34,038 bases of DNA from Pseudoalteromonas holothuriae (GCF_945859825.1 NZ_CAMAPC010000024.1:32336-66373); one strand, 5' to 3'; positions 7,632-16,451 are shown, numbered from the stretch's first letter. Notes: generated by a model from the sequence alone, not told the origin. Made by a program: numbers and translations.

Positions 7632-8422
7632 TATTGAGTGCCTCGCCTCGTTATAAATAACCGTTGAAAATTAGCATGACTAATTTTCGCGACATGTTCA
7701 CAGCTTTGTCCTCTGAGTCTAGCCACTTCGCGAACGATGGCCTCAACAAAAGCGGGCTCATTACGGCGTGACTTTGGCTTGGGCTTTAAAGTTCGGGGCA
7801 ATAAATAGGGGGCGTCTGTTTCAATTAATAACCTATCATCGGGGATTAATGGAACCAGTTGTTGCAACTGTGCTCCTCTTCGTTCATCGCACACCCAACC
7901 TGTGATACCTATCATCAAGCCATAGTGTAGATAAAAATCGAGAGCGTGTTTATCACCCGTGAAGCAATGTAGCACGCCGTGTACCTTAACTTGCTCTAAC
8001 TGCGCGCGCATAGCATCAAACGCATCTCGTTCATGCAAATACACTGGCAAATTGTTTTGCTCTGCCAATTCAAGTTGCTGTGATAACACGCTGATTTGCT
8101 CAGAGCGAGGGGAGAAGTTGCGATTAAAGTCTAGCCCGCACTCACCAACAGCGACCACTTCAGGGTGTAAAAATAAGGTTTTGAGTTGTGCAATATAGTC
8201 AGCCTGGGTACTTTTTGCATCATGTGGATGAATGCCTGAGGTACAAACAAAGCCGTAATGGCGAGCGAGCTGCAGGCAGTGCATTGAGTCTTGCGTATTT
8301 GTACCGATGAGTAGCATATTATCTACACCAGCTTGTTTTGCTCGCATAACAATATCGTCGCGAGCGTCATCGAATTGTGAACTCGTGAGGTTTACGCCAG
8401 CATCGATATAGCGCGTTGTCAT
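7631..8422 (-). CDS. tatD: TatD family metal-dependent deoxyribonuclease
   Basis: This 263-residue cytosolic TIM-barrel metallohydrolase of the TatD/YcfH family acts as a 3'-5' exonuclease on DNA and RNA; family members are linked to DNA repair and fragmentation. The N-terminal DAGVNLTSSQF marks TatD itself rather than its paralogue YcfH. Metal and active-site motifs are present in order: GIHPH (63-67), GECGLDF with E94, YLHERD with H130, LHCFTG (151-156) and ETDAPYL with D203. Start and stop overlap the neighbouring genes by one base on both sides, so translation is coupled. It follows tatABC and a small secreted protein gene. Despite the name, the family is not needed for Tat export. Confidence 0.94.
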   Translation of the reverse strand: MTTRYIDAGVNLTSSQFDDARDDIVMRAKQAGVDNMLLIGTNTQDSMHCLQLARHYGFVCTSGIHPHDAKSTQADYIAQLKTLFLHPEVVAVGECGLDFNRNFSPRSEQISVLSQQLELAEQNNLPVYLHERDAFDAMRAQLEQVKVHGVLHCFTGDKHALDFYLHYGLMIGITGWVCDERRGAQLQQLVPLIPDDRLLIETDAPYLLPRTLKPKPKSRRNEPAFVEAIVREVARLRGQSCEHVAKISHANFQRLFITRRGTQ

Positions 8423-8916
8423 TAGTCCACTCGCTTGACTCTAATACTACGGTTTGAGCCAACCTTTTTCATAAGGAAGGAGTCTAAAGTGCCTCGCTCT
8501 ATTTCAATTTTGTCACCCTTTTTGGCATAGAAAGAGTTTGTTCCAAGTTGTTTCCATGATTGGCCAATGTCTAGTTTAAACAAGCGCGAGCCAGTAGGTG
8601 ATTTCTTCACTTCGATGATAGTGGCACTTATCTGTTGAGCTTCAGAGAAGTCGGTTTTCTCTTTTAGTAGTTTTTTGGACATACCAAATTTTTGCTCATT
8701 TGACAGGGTTTGCTTTAGTGTCGTTTTTTTTGAGGTATGGCTTGCAACGGTTTGTTCAATATCAATGGGTTGATTTGCCATTACTTTGTCAAAACACACT
8801 AGACGTTGAAAGTCTTTCTCAATCAACGTACAAGCAGATAGCGCTTGTTCATTGATTGGTTCAGCAAGTCCGTATGTACTTGCAAATAGAACGCCTAATA
8901 GTGCTAATTTTTTCAT
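8422..8916 (-). CDS. Small secreted protein of unknown function in the tat operon
   Basis: I know of no function for this protein. It has 164 residues, with a signal peptide at 1-18 (ending TYGLA) and a short segment with two cysteines in the pattern C29...RLVC41FD. That pattern occurs at the start of many exported proteins of unknown role and of the VasI/TagO group. A lysine-rich middle follows, then a C-terminal beta-rich domain (about 90-164) with a W...Y..KGD.IEIERGTLDSFLM pattern and basic ending VKRVD, suggesting a small barrel in the periplasm. It starts two bases after the tatC stop and overlaps the tatD start by one base, so it belongs to the operon. The signal looks Sec-type, without twin arginines. 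Confidence 0.75.
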   Translation of the reverse strand: MKKLALLGVLFASTYGLAEPINEQALSACTLIEKDFQRLVCFDKVMANQPIDIEQTVASHTSKKTTLKQTLSNEQKFGMSKKLLKEKTDFSEAQQISATIIEVKKSPTGSRLFKLDIGQSWKQLGTNSFYAKKGDKIEIERGTLDSFLMKKVGSNRSIRVKRVD

Positions 8917-8918
8917 TT

Positions 8919-9656
8919 TTACGATTCCTGTTGTTCTGATTCTTTCGTATATAATTTAGCTAGCAACAACCCAAGCTCAAACAGTATCAACATAGGGATG
9001 GCTAAAAGTGTTTGTGAAAGCACATCGGGGGGGGTTAAAAACATGGCCACAACAAATGAGCCAACCACCATGTATGGGCGCTTTTCTTTCAAACTTTGCA
9101 CTGATGTTGCGCCACTCCAGCATAACAGCATAATTGCAACGGGGATCTCAAATGCAACTCCAAAAGCAAAAAATAGTTTAAGCGTAAAACTTAGGTAGCT
9201 ACTAATATCAGGCGATAAAGTCATCTCTTGCGGGCCCACGCTGGTAAAAAAGCCAAGTACGATGGGTAAAACAACAAAATAGCAAAATGCAATGCCTGCG
9301 TAAAACAATACAATACTTGAAAATAGCACAGGTATCAGCATTCGCTTTTCATGCTGATATAATCCTGGTGCGATAAAACTCCAGAGTTGATGTAATATCA
9401 TAGGTATAGCAGCGAAAAGTGCGACAAAAAGTGTCAACTTAAAGGGAGCAAAAAAAGGAGCCGTTACATCTGTAGCAATCATTGTACTGCTTTCAGGTAA
9501 GCTTGCTATTAAAGGCGCTGCAACATAGCTGTAAATGTCATTCGCGAAATACACGAGTGCAATAAAAATCACCAACACGCTGAGGAGTGCTTTCATGACC
9601 CGATTACGCAGTTCAATTAAATGGCCGATAAAACCGCTTTGTTGGGCTTGTGACAT
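8919..9656 (-). CDS. tatC: Sec-independent protein translocase subunit TatC
   Basis: TatC is the 245-residue polytopic receptor of the twin-arginine translocase. With TatB it binds the RR signal peptide, and TatA is then recruited to export folded proteins. Six membrane segments are visible, with the conserved N-terminal GHLIELRNRV, the cytosolic loop LYQHEKRML, and the late motif TPPDVLSQTLLAIPMLILFE before the last segment. Length and motifs are normal. It starts 32 bp after the tatB stop and ends two bases before the next gene. The C-terminal tail is short and acidic/glutamine-rich. Confidence 0.97.
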   Translation of the reverse strand: MSQAQQSGFIGHLIELRNRVMKALLSVLVIFIALVYFANDIYSYVAAPLIASLPESSTMIATDVTAPFFAPFKLTLFVALFAAIPMILHQLWSFIAPGLYQHEKRMLIPVLFSSIVLFYAGIAFCYFVVLPIVLGFFTSVGPQEMTLSPDISSYLSFTLKLFFAFGVAFEIPVAIMLLCWSGATSVQSLKEKRPYMVVGSFVVAMFLTPPDVLSQTLLAIPMLILFELGLLLAKLYTKESEQQES

Positions 9657-9688
9657 AAGTTGCTCTTTACTTCTTAATTACGCTTTTA

Positions 9689-9997
9689 TCAGTCTTTTTT
9701 GACGTCGGATGCATTTTTATAACTGTGCTTTACTGACTCAGCTGCTTTTTGTAACTCACTCACTGAGTGTTTAAGCTCATCAGGTAAGTCTTGCATATTT
9801 TGCTGTTCAGCTTTTTTTAAGTTGGTATGTAGTTCGTGAACACGTAGCTCTTCATTAACTTCAGCTTTGACTGAGTTAGCGACAGATTTGATAGTATTAA
9901 CCCAGCGGCTCACTGTGCGTATTGCAACAGGCAAGCGCTCGGGACCCAATACGATTAGGCCAACAATCAGGACCACCACAAGCTCCCACATACCCAT
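9689..9997 (-). CDS. tatB: Sec-independent protein translocase subunit TatB
   Basis: TatB is a single-span inner-membrane protein that forms the substrate receptor with TatC. The 102-residue product has one membrane helix (about 4-20), the hinge LGPERLPVAIRTV that is diagnostic for TatB, an amphipathic helix, and a charged helical tail. It is shorter than E. coli TatB (about 170 residues), but such tails vary. The N-terminus MGMWELVVV is a little shorter than the usual MFDIGFWEL. The ATG lies three bases after the tatA stop, so initiation is probably coupled; a second in-frame ATG two codons on is possible. Confidence 0.93.
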   Translation of the reverse strand: MGMWELVVVLIVGLIVLGPERLPVAIRTVSRWVNTIKSVANSVKAEVNEELRVHELHTNLKKAEQQNMQDLPDELKHSVSELQKAAESVKHSYKNASDVKKD

Positions 9998-10000
9998 CAG

Positions 10001-10228
10001 TTATACCTTGTCTTTGTCTTTTTTTTCTTGCTCAGTCGCGCTTGTTTGTGCTTGTTGCTCGCTTAGCTGTGTTGTGGTTTTACCTTCATCAGACATTGCC
10101 TTTTTAAAGCCTTTGACAGCACCACCTAAATCGCCACCAATACCACGTAGCTTCTTTGTTCCAAATAACAAAACGATGATGGCTAACACGATTAAGAGCT
10201 GCCAAATACTGATCCCACCTAAACCCAT
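10001..10228 (-). CDS. tatA: Sec-independent protein translocase subunit TatA
   Basis: TatA oligomerises to open the membrane for twin-arginine export. The 75-residue protein has one N-terminal membrane helix (about 5-20, ISIWQLLIVLAIIVLLFG), the hinge FGTKKLRGIGGDLGGAVKGFKKAM, and a hydrophilic tail rich in Q, K and D. GGAG six bases or so upstream (GGAG at 10234-10237) supports the ATG at 10228. It starts the tat part of the block, 64 bp after ubiB, a gap large enough for an internal promoter. Confidence 0.96.
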   Translation of the reverse strand: MGLGGISIWQLLIVLAIIVLLFGTKKLRGIGGDLGGAVKGFKKAMSDEGKTTTQLSEQQAQTSATEQEKKDKDKV

Positions 10229-10292
10229 GATGACTCCGTTTGCGATAAAAACTTAATAAGTTGTTGTGATTATACGCCCAGTGAGCAAAATA

Positions 10293-11897
10293 TCACCCTA
10301 TTTTGCGCCACGCACTAATAAATAGAATGGCGCTTACTGAGAGCGATAAACCCGATGCTAACCAATCTTGTGCCAAATAAGTGAGACTGGCACAAATGAG
10401 TGATGCACAGGCTAACATACCAAGTAATATAGGTTTGGTCTCTTTTTTAGGTGTGATATTCACCAATTGTTGATTACTACGTTTTAAGTTATGGTAGATA
10501 AGATCTGGAATTTCAGGCATTTTTTCTGCCCAAAAAGGCAGGTTTGCATACATTTGTTTAAGCAAAGACCAAGGCCCAATTTGCTCTTTCACCCACTGCT
10601 CTAAAAATGGCTTTGCTGTTTGCCAGAGATCTAACTGAGGGTATAGTTGACGACCCAGACCTTCTACATACAGTAGCGTTTTTTGCAGTAATACAAGCTG
10701 CGGCTGTACTTCCATGTTAAAACGCCTGGCGGTATTAAATAAGTTTACCAGTACATGACCGAAAGAAATTTCTGCCAGTGGCTTATTAAAAATAGGCTCA
10801 CATACGGTACGAATGGCAAACTCAAACTCCTCGACACAGGTATCTGCAGGCACCCAACCAGAATCTACATGCAACTGAGCAACTTGGCGATAATCACGAT
10901 TAAAAAAAGCAATAAAATTTTCAGCTAAATAGCGCTTATCTTCTTTATTTAAAGTGCCAACGATACCGCAATCGATACCAATGTATTGTGGGTTATGAGG
11001 TGTGTTGCGAGAAACAAAAATATTACCTGGATGCATGTCAGCATGAAAAAAACTATCCCTAAATACTTGAGTGAAAAACACCTCAACACCGCGTTCAGCA
11101 AGTAACTTCATATTGGTGCCTTGCTTGAGTAATGCTTCTGTGTCCGACACCGGTATCCCATAAATACGTTCCATTACTAGCACATTTTTACGTGAATGAT
11201 CGCTATATACTTCAGGGATATAAAGTGACTCGGAGTCAGTAAAGTTACGCTTTAGCTGAATGGCATTAGCGGCTTCTCGCATGAGGTCTAATTCATCGAG
11301 TAAGGTTTTTTTATATTCTTTGACTACTTCAACAGGCCTTAAGCGGCGGCTAGGCTTAAAAAGCTTGACCAGCAATCGAGCAAATTGTGTCATAAGCGCT
11401 AAGTCTGCCGTTATTTGTTGTTCAATATCTGGGCGAATAACCTTAATTACCACATCTTTTTCACTGCCATTATGCACAAGTGTTGCAGTATGTACTTGTG
11501 CAATAGAGGCTGATGCTAATGGCACTTGATCAAATTCACTAAACAACTCGTTAATATCGTTAATTTGTAGTGCTTGTTCTATTAATGCTTGCGCTCGAAC
11601 GCCATCAAATGGGGCGACTTTATCTTGCAGTACAGCCAACTCTTCAGCGACGTCTTGCGGTAGCAAGTCTCGACGAGTTGATAGCATTTGGCCAAATTTT
11701 ATCCATACCGGGCCTAATGCTTGTAACGCTAATCTTAGCCTTACGCCAATCGGCTTATCGGCATGGTTGTTGCGGATCCAAAATAAGCTATTTCTAGCGG
11801 TGCGCGCAAACCAAGGTCGTTTTTGTTCAGGAATAAACTCATCAAGCCCAAAACTGAGCAAAGTGTGTGTGATTTGATATAAACGAGCGATGGCCAA
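10293..11897 (-). CDS. ubiB: Ubiquinone biosynthesis kinase-like protein UbiB
   Basis: UbiB is an atypical protein-kinase-like (ABC1/ADCK) ATPase needed for ubiquinone synthesis at the inner membrane. The 534-residue protein shows the family KxGQ motif (K67-F-G-Q70) that covers the active site, the alanine-rich nucleotide loop in PLASASIAQVHTA, the VVIKVIRP lysine, and the catalytic ADMHPGNIF and GIDCGIVG motifs. Two C-terminal membrane helices (about 485-530) anchor it, as in E. coli UbiB (546 residues). It begins ten bases after the ubiJ stop in the conserved ubiE-ubiJ-ubiB operon. Confidence 0.96.
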   Translation of the reverse strand: MAIARLYQITHTLLSFGLDEFIPEQKRPWFARTARNSLFWIRNNHADKPIGVRLRLALQALGPVWIKFGQMLSTRRDLLPQDVAEELAVLQDKVAPFDGVRAQALIEQALQINDINELFSEFDQVPLASASIAQVHTATLVHNGSEKDVVIKVIRPDIEQQITADLALMTQFARLLVKLFKPSRRLRPVEVVKEYKKTLLDELDLMREAANAIQLKRNFTDSESLYIPEVYSDHSRKNVLVMERIYGIPVSDTEALLKQGTNMKLLAERGVEVFFTQVFRDSFFHADMHPGNIFVSRNTPHNPQYIGIDCGIVGTLNKEDKRYLAENFIAFFNRDYRQVAQLHVDSGWVPADTCVEEFEFAIRTVCEPIFNKPLAEISFGHVLVNLFNTARRFNMEVQPQLVLLQKTLLYVEGLGRQLYPQLDLWQTAKPFLEQWVKEQIGPWSLLKQMYANLPFWAEKMPEIPDLIYHNLKRSNQQLVNITPKKETKPILLGMLACASLICASLTYLAQDWLASGLSLSVSAILFISAWRKIG

Positions 11898-11907
11898 ACT
11901 GGATTCC

Positions 11908-12510
11908 TTAACGAGCGAGTAGTTGATTAATGCGTTGTTCTAGTTGCGCTGCATGTTGTTTAAGCTCACGGGTATGCGCTTTAAACTGTGTCATTTCGAG
12001 CGGATGGATGGTGACCTTAAGCTCATCCTGACATAGTTCTTGGGTTGTATTACTTAATATGCTATCTGCTTTTTTGGTACGTGTGATCACATGTTTAATT
12101 TGCTGTACTAGCTGTTGTGCGCCTGCATCACCAAGATACTCAGATAGATGTTCAGCCCAATCAATGTCTAGGTTAGAAAAACTTTGGCTATATGTTTGCG
12201 CCAGATGTAAATCACCTTCTAGGTCCAGCTTTTCTTGACGAATAAGTCGGGTTAATTGACTCGGTTCTTTAAGCTCAGATAAAGTAGCTATGCTGGCGCT
12301 AATATGACAATCACTTTGCTCTTGGAAATTGTTAAACAGCATAAAACTTTGGCCTGTGTACGTGAGTGCAAAAGTTTGCTGCCAATCCCTAATTTCAATG
12401 GCTAAAACTTTATGCTGTACCTTTTTTAGTGGTGCTGCAAAATGAGGGTCTAAATTAAGAGCTCCATTAAGAACACGCTCAGCAGCTGCTACAAGCAGAG
12501 TTTTGATCAT
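11908..12510 (-). CDS. ubiJ: Ubiquinone biosynthesis accessory factor UbiJ
   Basis: UbiJ is an SCP2-domain protein that, with UbiK, binds lipid intermediates and assists the soluble ubiquinone-synthesis complex. This 200-residue protein has an N-terminal SCP2-like domain (about 15-110; ALTYTGQSFMLFN and ISASIATLSEL) and a helical C-terminal part ending in a coiled coil (about 165-199) that in relatives contacts UbiK. Its length matches E. coli UbiJ (201). It lies eight bases after ubiE and ten before ubiB. It is identified mainly by domain type and by its place between ubiE and ubiB. Confidence 0.9.
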   Translation of the reverse strand: MIKTLLVAAAERVLNGALNLDPHFAAPLKKVQHKVLAIEIRDWQQTFALTYTGQSFMLFNNFQEQSDCHISASIATLSELKEPSQLTRLIRQEKLDLEGDLHLAQTYSQSFSNLDIDWAEHLSEYLGDAGAQQLVQQIKHVITRTKKADSILSNTTQELCQDELKVTIHPLEMTQFKAHTRELKQHAAQLEQRINQLLAR

Positions 12511-12518
12511 GCCATCCC

Positions 12519-13274
12519 CTAGTATTTAAAACCGCGATGAAGTGCGACAATACCACCGGTCATATTTTGGTAATTAGCTTGTTCAAAACCAGCGTTTTCC
12601 ATCATGTCTTTTAACGTCTCTTGATCTGGGTGCATACGAATAGACTCAGCCAAATAACGATACGACTCGCTATCGTTAGCCACTAATTTACCCATCGAAG
12701 GGAGTAAGTTAAAAGAGTAAAAGTCGTAAATTTTAGAGAGTGCTTCACTGTCGGTTTTAGAAAACTCCAATATTAAAAGACGACCACCAGGCTTCAGAAT
12801 ACGATACATAGATTTTAGCGCCGCATCTTTGTCTGTTACATTACGTAAACCAAACGCAATTGTGATCACATCAATACTATTGTCTGGAAATGGGAGTGCT
12901 TCAGCGTTCATTTGTACGTATTCAATATTATTAACTAAGCCTAAATCACGCAGTTTATCTCGGCCTACTTTAAGCATGGAGTCGTTGATATCACCTAAAA
13001 TTACTTGACCGGTATCGCCAACAAGCTGGCTGAATTTGGCGGTTAGATCCCCAGTACCACCGGCTAAGTCAAGCACGCGGTGCCCTTTTCGCACGCCTGA
13101 ACATGCAATAGCTTGACGTTTCCATAAACGGTGAATGCCAAATGACATTAGATCATTCATAATATCGTACTTAGCGGCTACGGAATGAAATACATCAGCC
13201 ACCATCGAGGCTTTTTCATCTCGGGCTACTGTTTTATAACCAAAATCAGTGGTGTTTTGTTGCGACTCTTTCAT
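12519..13274 (-). CDS. ubiE: Ubiquinone/menaquinone C-methyltransferase UbiE
   Basis: UbiE uses S-adenosylmethionine to C-methylate demethylmenaquinone and 2-polyprenyl-6-methoxy-1,4-benzoquinol in quinone synthesis. The 251-residue protein is the usual length and has the class I motif VLDLAGGTGDLT (67-78), the UbiE signatures KYDIMNDLMSFGIHRLWK (35-52) and ITIAFGLRNVTD, and GGRLLILEFSKT. It is the first gene of the ten-gene minus-strand block. The 110 bp upstream must hold the main promoter; I could not fix a clear -35/-10 pair there. Confidence 0.97.
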   Translation of the reverse strand: MKESQQNTTDFGYKTVARDEKASMVADVFHSVAAKYDIMNDLMSFGIHRLWKRQAIACSGVRKGHRVLDLAGGTGDLTAKFSQLVGDTGQVILGDINDSMLKVGRDKLRDLGLVNNIEYVQMNAEALPFPDNSIDVITIAFGLRNVTDKDAALKSMYRILKPGGRLLILEFSKTDSEALSKIYDFYSFNLLPSMGKLVANDSESYRYLAESIRMHPDQETLKDMMENAGFEQANYQNMTGGIVALHRGFKY

Positions 13275-13385
13275 GGTGCTTCTCTGCTTAGGTGGTTACG
13301 CTAAATTGTGCTCTAGTGTACTTGATTGCGTCACTTAGGTGCAATTTATCGCTGCAGAATTTATCAGATAGCTGGCTTGTACGCT

Positions 13386-14387
13386 TTATGAAACGCTAAA
13401 GCTGCTTTGATCAGACAAGTATGCTTTATGAGCTGCTAAATGTGCTTTGTATGCTAGCTCATCGAAATTTTGTTCCTGATGTCTTTTTGCAATACCTAAT
13501 GATAGTTGAATACGAGGTAATTCAATATCGCTTTTAGAGCTAACAAATTTAATTTTTTCGACGCCTTTGCGAATTTTTTCGGCGATTACATTGGCCGTTG
13601 TCGGCTCTATATCAGCTAACAAAACGGTAAATTCTTGTGCTCGGGTACGCCCAGGTAAACCACTTTCGAATACATATGACTGTACTTTCTTGGCTACTCT
13701 ATTGAGGATAACTTCGCCAATAACATCACCATATTGTTGAGTAAAATCATGTAAATTTGTGATATGAATCGCAATTGCGCAAATAGATTTATCTTTGGCT
13801 AACCATGCCTGTGTTTGCTGGTTTAAAAAGTGTCGTTTATAAAGGCCCGTTTGTGGGTCAATGATATGTTGCTTACGTAGATACTGTAGTTGCTGTTGTG
13901 ATTTGATGTGCATCATGCGCGCTTTTTTAAGTTGCGCTTTGAATACTTGATGCTGTTTTAATATTGTATCCGTAGATTGGCTAAGTTGAGTTATGGCTCT
14001 TTTGCTTTTTGCGATATTATTTTCATCTAAGTCTTGCGCACAGGTGGTGATTTTTTGTGCGAAATTAGCGATGTGTTTTTGTGATTCGTTGGACGTTTTA
14101 GAAAGACTCGCCAGAACATCGTCAACGTTACTGAGAAGTTCAGTTTCGGTTTTGTGCCCTTTATTTAGATACTCGAAATAAAGGTGTTCAATAAATATGC
14201 TATCTACTTTTTGTTTATCGTTAATGGCATTGTCTAAAGCTTCGTTCAGCGCAGTATCGCATTTACTGATATAGGTATATGTTACATGATAGTTCATAGG
14301 CGTTGGCGGCAAATGGTGTTGCTCTAGAAACAAGCAAACTTGAGTCATTTTTTCTTGTGCATTAGCCATGGAGTCATGGAACATCAT
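13386..14387 (-). CDS. GGDEF-domain protein with degenerate active site
   Basis: The 333-residue soluble protein has an N-terminal helical domain (1-75, with LPPTPMNYHVTYTYISKCD, a pattern I recall from other GGDEF proteins), a coiled-coil linker (about 85-170) and a C-terminal GGDEF fold (about 175-330). The signature reads RAQEF (249-253) where GGDEF is expected. The metal aspartates are also gone: the position of DIDHFK reads HITNLH (208-213), and the following ND..GH is lost. It is therefore very unlikely to make c-di-GMP, and no RxxD site remains. It may act as a binding or regulatory protein. No signal peptide or membrane segment is visible. It precedes the ubi operon on the same strand, 111 bp away, and has its own upstream region. 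The ATG-ATG at the start leaves one residue of doubt. Confidence 0.85.
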   Translation of the reverse strand: MMFHDSMANAQEKMTQVCLFLEQHHLPPTPMNYHVTYTYISKCDTALNEALDNAINDKQKVDSIFIEHLYFEYLNKGHKTETELLSNVDDVLASLSKTSNESQKHIANFAQKITTCAQDLDENNIAKSKRAITQLSQSTDTILKQHQVFKAQLKKARMMHIKSQQQLQYLRKQHIIDPQTGLYKRHFLNQQTQAWLAKDKSICAIAIHITNLHDFTQQYGDVIGEVILNRVAKKVQSYVFESGLPGRTRAQEFTVLLADIEPTTANVIAEKIRKGVEKIKFVSSKSDIELPRIQLSLGIAKRHQEQNFDELAYKAHLAAHKAYLSDQSSFSVS

Positions 14388-14690
14388 TTTGTTTACCGCA
14401 GTAATGGAGCTTTCTAGAAATTTAGTGGCCTACCTTATTTTATGGGCTAGGTCTCACTACTATAATATTTATCAGCACACTGAGTGCAATCTGTATTTAA
14501 AAGCAAAACGCGCCAATTTGAAATAGAAAAGTTAAATTTATGCGACTGTTCGCTTTTTTTATCATCAATTTGTCGTAGTTTGCCTACTATTTTGGCATAT
14601 TGCAATTTGTGGGATTGAACTCTTTTATTTGCAGTAAGGGTGTTTGCTCGGCTAGAGTCATGAAAAACCCCGACGTCTAGGAATAAAAAA
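14388..14690. other. Divergent intergenic region between the degenerate GGDEF gene and the DUF885 lipoprotein gene
   Basis: It must contain promoters for both divergent genes. TATAAT at 14461-14466 could be a plus-strand -10 box, but its -35 partner is poor and the leader would be about 220 nt. A six-codon frame with an ATG at 14660 (MKNPDV) ends just before the lipoprotein ribosome binding site; I see no evidence that it is translated. No RNA gene or repeat was found. Confidence 0.45.
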
Positions 14691-16451
14691 GTGGTTAAAA
14701 ATTTTGCTCTATCGCTCAGTGCGGTTCTTCTGAGTGCGTTATTATCAGGTTGTCAAACAACGCCAAAATCTAGTGATGATGAATTTGCTCAGTTAGAGCA
14801 ACAAATTGCAGGGTTCAGACAGCAAGTTCAGCCATATAAAAATCGCGCAGAACATATGGCTTATTACCTGCCGAATTTAAGTGCAACCGCTTTGGCAGAG
14901 CAACAACAACAAAGAGTACAACTGCTTTTGGGTTTAGATAATATAGATACCCAAACGCTAAGCGAAGAAAACCAAATTAATTACACGATACTACGCGCTC
15001 AAATCCAAAATAAAGTGGATGAATATCGTTTTAAAAAGCATTTAGTACCTTTAACTTCTGAGGGCGGGTTTCACTCTGAAATCACACAAATCATTGGCTA
15101 TAGCGATTTTAGTAAAGCCACTGGGTTTGAAGTATATTTAAAACGACTCAATGAAATCCCTCGTTTTTTTGAACAAAATATACATTGGATGCGCGAGGGC
15201 ATGAAAGCAGGTTATACGCAGCCTAAAGTTGTACTAAAAGGCTACGAAGCATCTATTGAGGGCTTTATTCATCAAGATGTTACTCAGTCCGTTTTTTATG
15301 CACCATTTAAACTAAACACAGCAAAACTACCAGCCAATGAGCTTGCTGCTCTGCAGGTGCAAGCTCAGTCAATTTTAACGACTAAAGTGATGCCTGCATA
15401 TCAAGATTATTTAACGTTTTTTATTGAGCAATATAGACCTGCGGCACGCACCAGTATTGCATTGAAAGATACGCCAAATGGTCAAGCTTATTACGAAAAC
15501 AGAGCACAATATTATACGACGACAAATATGTCAGCAAAACAAGTTCATGAACTGGGCTTAAAAGAAGTTGCCCGCATACGTAAAGAAATGGAGTCTGTTA
15601 TTACCGAAGTTGGGTTTGAAGGCACATTTGCTGAATTTGTTCATTTTTTGAGAACGGACCCTCAATTTTATGCCAAAACGCCACAGCAACTCCTTAAAGA
15701 GGCAGCCTATATTTCCAAACAGATGGATGCACAGTTGCCAAAGCTATTTCATACTTTACCGCGCAGACCCTATGGCGTTATTCCTGTTCCGCAAAGCATA
15801 GCCCCAAAGTACACTACGGGTCGCTATCAAGGCGCGAGCAATGACTTGGAAGCAGGCTATTACTTGGTAAATACTTATGCTTTGGATAAACGGCCATTGT
15901 ATGTACTCGAAGCACTTACCTTACATGAGGCGGTGCCAGGTCATCATTTACAAATAGCCTTGAATGAAGAAATGGATTACTTACCTGATTACCGACGCAA
16001 TGAATATATCTCAGCTTTTGGAGAAGGGTGGGGATTATATTCAGAGTATTTAGGGCTTGAGGCCGGGTTTTATCAAGACCCCTATAGTAATTTTGGTCGT
16101 TTGACGTATGAAATGTGGCGTGCAGTACGATTAGTTGTGGATACTGGAATGCATATGTTTGGCTGGAGTCGTGAGCAAGCGATGGATTTTATGAAAAACA
16201 ATACGGCTTTATCGTTACATAATGTTAAAACAGAAACTGACCGTTATATATCTTGGCCTGCTCAGGCGCTATCGTACAAGATTGGCGAATTGACAATTAA
16301 ACGGTTGCGTAAAGAGGCAGAGCAAAAGCTTGGGGCGCAGTTTGACTTAAGGGAGTTTCATCATCAGATCCTGCGTCATGGCTCTGTGCCATTGTTTATT
16401 CTTGAAGAGCAAATTAATCAGTACATAGACAATACTCTGGCCAGTGAATAG
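14691..16451 (+). CDS. DUF885 family lipoprotein, putative metallohydrolase
   Basis: The 586-residue protein begins with a lipoprotein signal (lipobox LLSGC, Cys21), so it is exported and lipid-anchored. The body is DUF885, a largely helical family resembling zinc peptidases of the M2/M3 type. The family signature HEAVPGHH is at 412-419, followed by an FGEGWGLYSEYLG stretch that would supply the third metal ligand. Family length is normal. The GTG start at 14691 is preceded by AGGA eight bases upstream, and the signal peptide begins directly at this codon. It is a stand-alone gene with a hairpin 24 nt after the stop. The substrate is unknown; a role in peptide degradation beside the S9 peptidase gene is an inference. 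Confidence 0.88.
   Translation: MVKNFALSLSAVLLSALLSGCQTTPKSSDDEFAQLEQQIAGFRQQVQPYKNRAEHMAYYLPNLSATALAEQQQQRVQLLLGLDNIDTQTLSEENQINYTILRAQIQNKVDEYRFKKHLVPLTSEGGFHSEITQIIGYSDFSKATGFEVYLKRLNEIPRFFEQNIHWMREGMKAGYTQPKVVLKGYEASIEGFIHQDVTQSVFYAPFKLNTAKLPANELAALQVQAQSILTTKVMPAYQDYLTFFIEQYRPAARTSIALKDTPNGQAYYENRAQYYTTTNMSAKQVHELGLKEVARIRKEMESVITEVGFEGTFAEFVHFLRTDPQFYAKTPQQLLKEAAYISKQMDAQLPKLFHTLPRRPYGVIPVPQSIAPKYTTGRYQGASNDLEAGYYLVNTYALDKRPLYVLEALTLHEAVPGHHLQIALNEEMDYLPDYRRNEYISAFGEGWGLYSEYLGLEAGFYQDPYSNFGRLTYEMWRAVRLVVDTGMHMFGWSREQAMDFMKNNTALSLHNVKTETDRYISWPAQALSYKIGELTIKRLRKEAEQKLGAQFDLREFHHQILRHGSVPLFILEEQINQYIDNTLASE

Noticed and set aside
9867..10256. 129-codon plus-strand frame opposite tatA and tatB
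   Set aside because: It is the shadow of two well-supported tat genes. The product is low in complexity and it has no ribosome binding site.
14660..14680. Six-codon frame (MKNPDV) just before the DUF885 lipoprotein gene, a possible leader peptide
   Set aside because: It has no ribosome binding site and no attenuator pair around it. The sequence carries no regulatory codon run.
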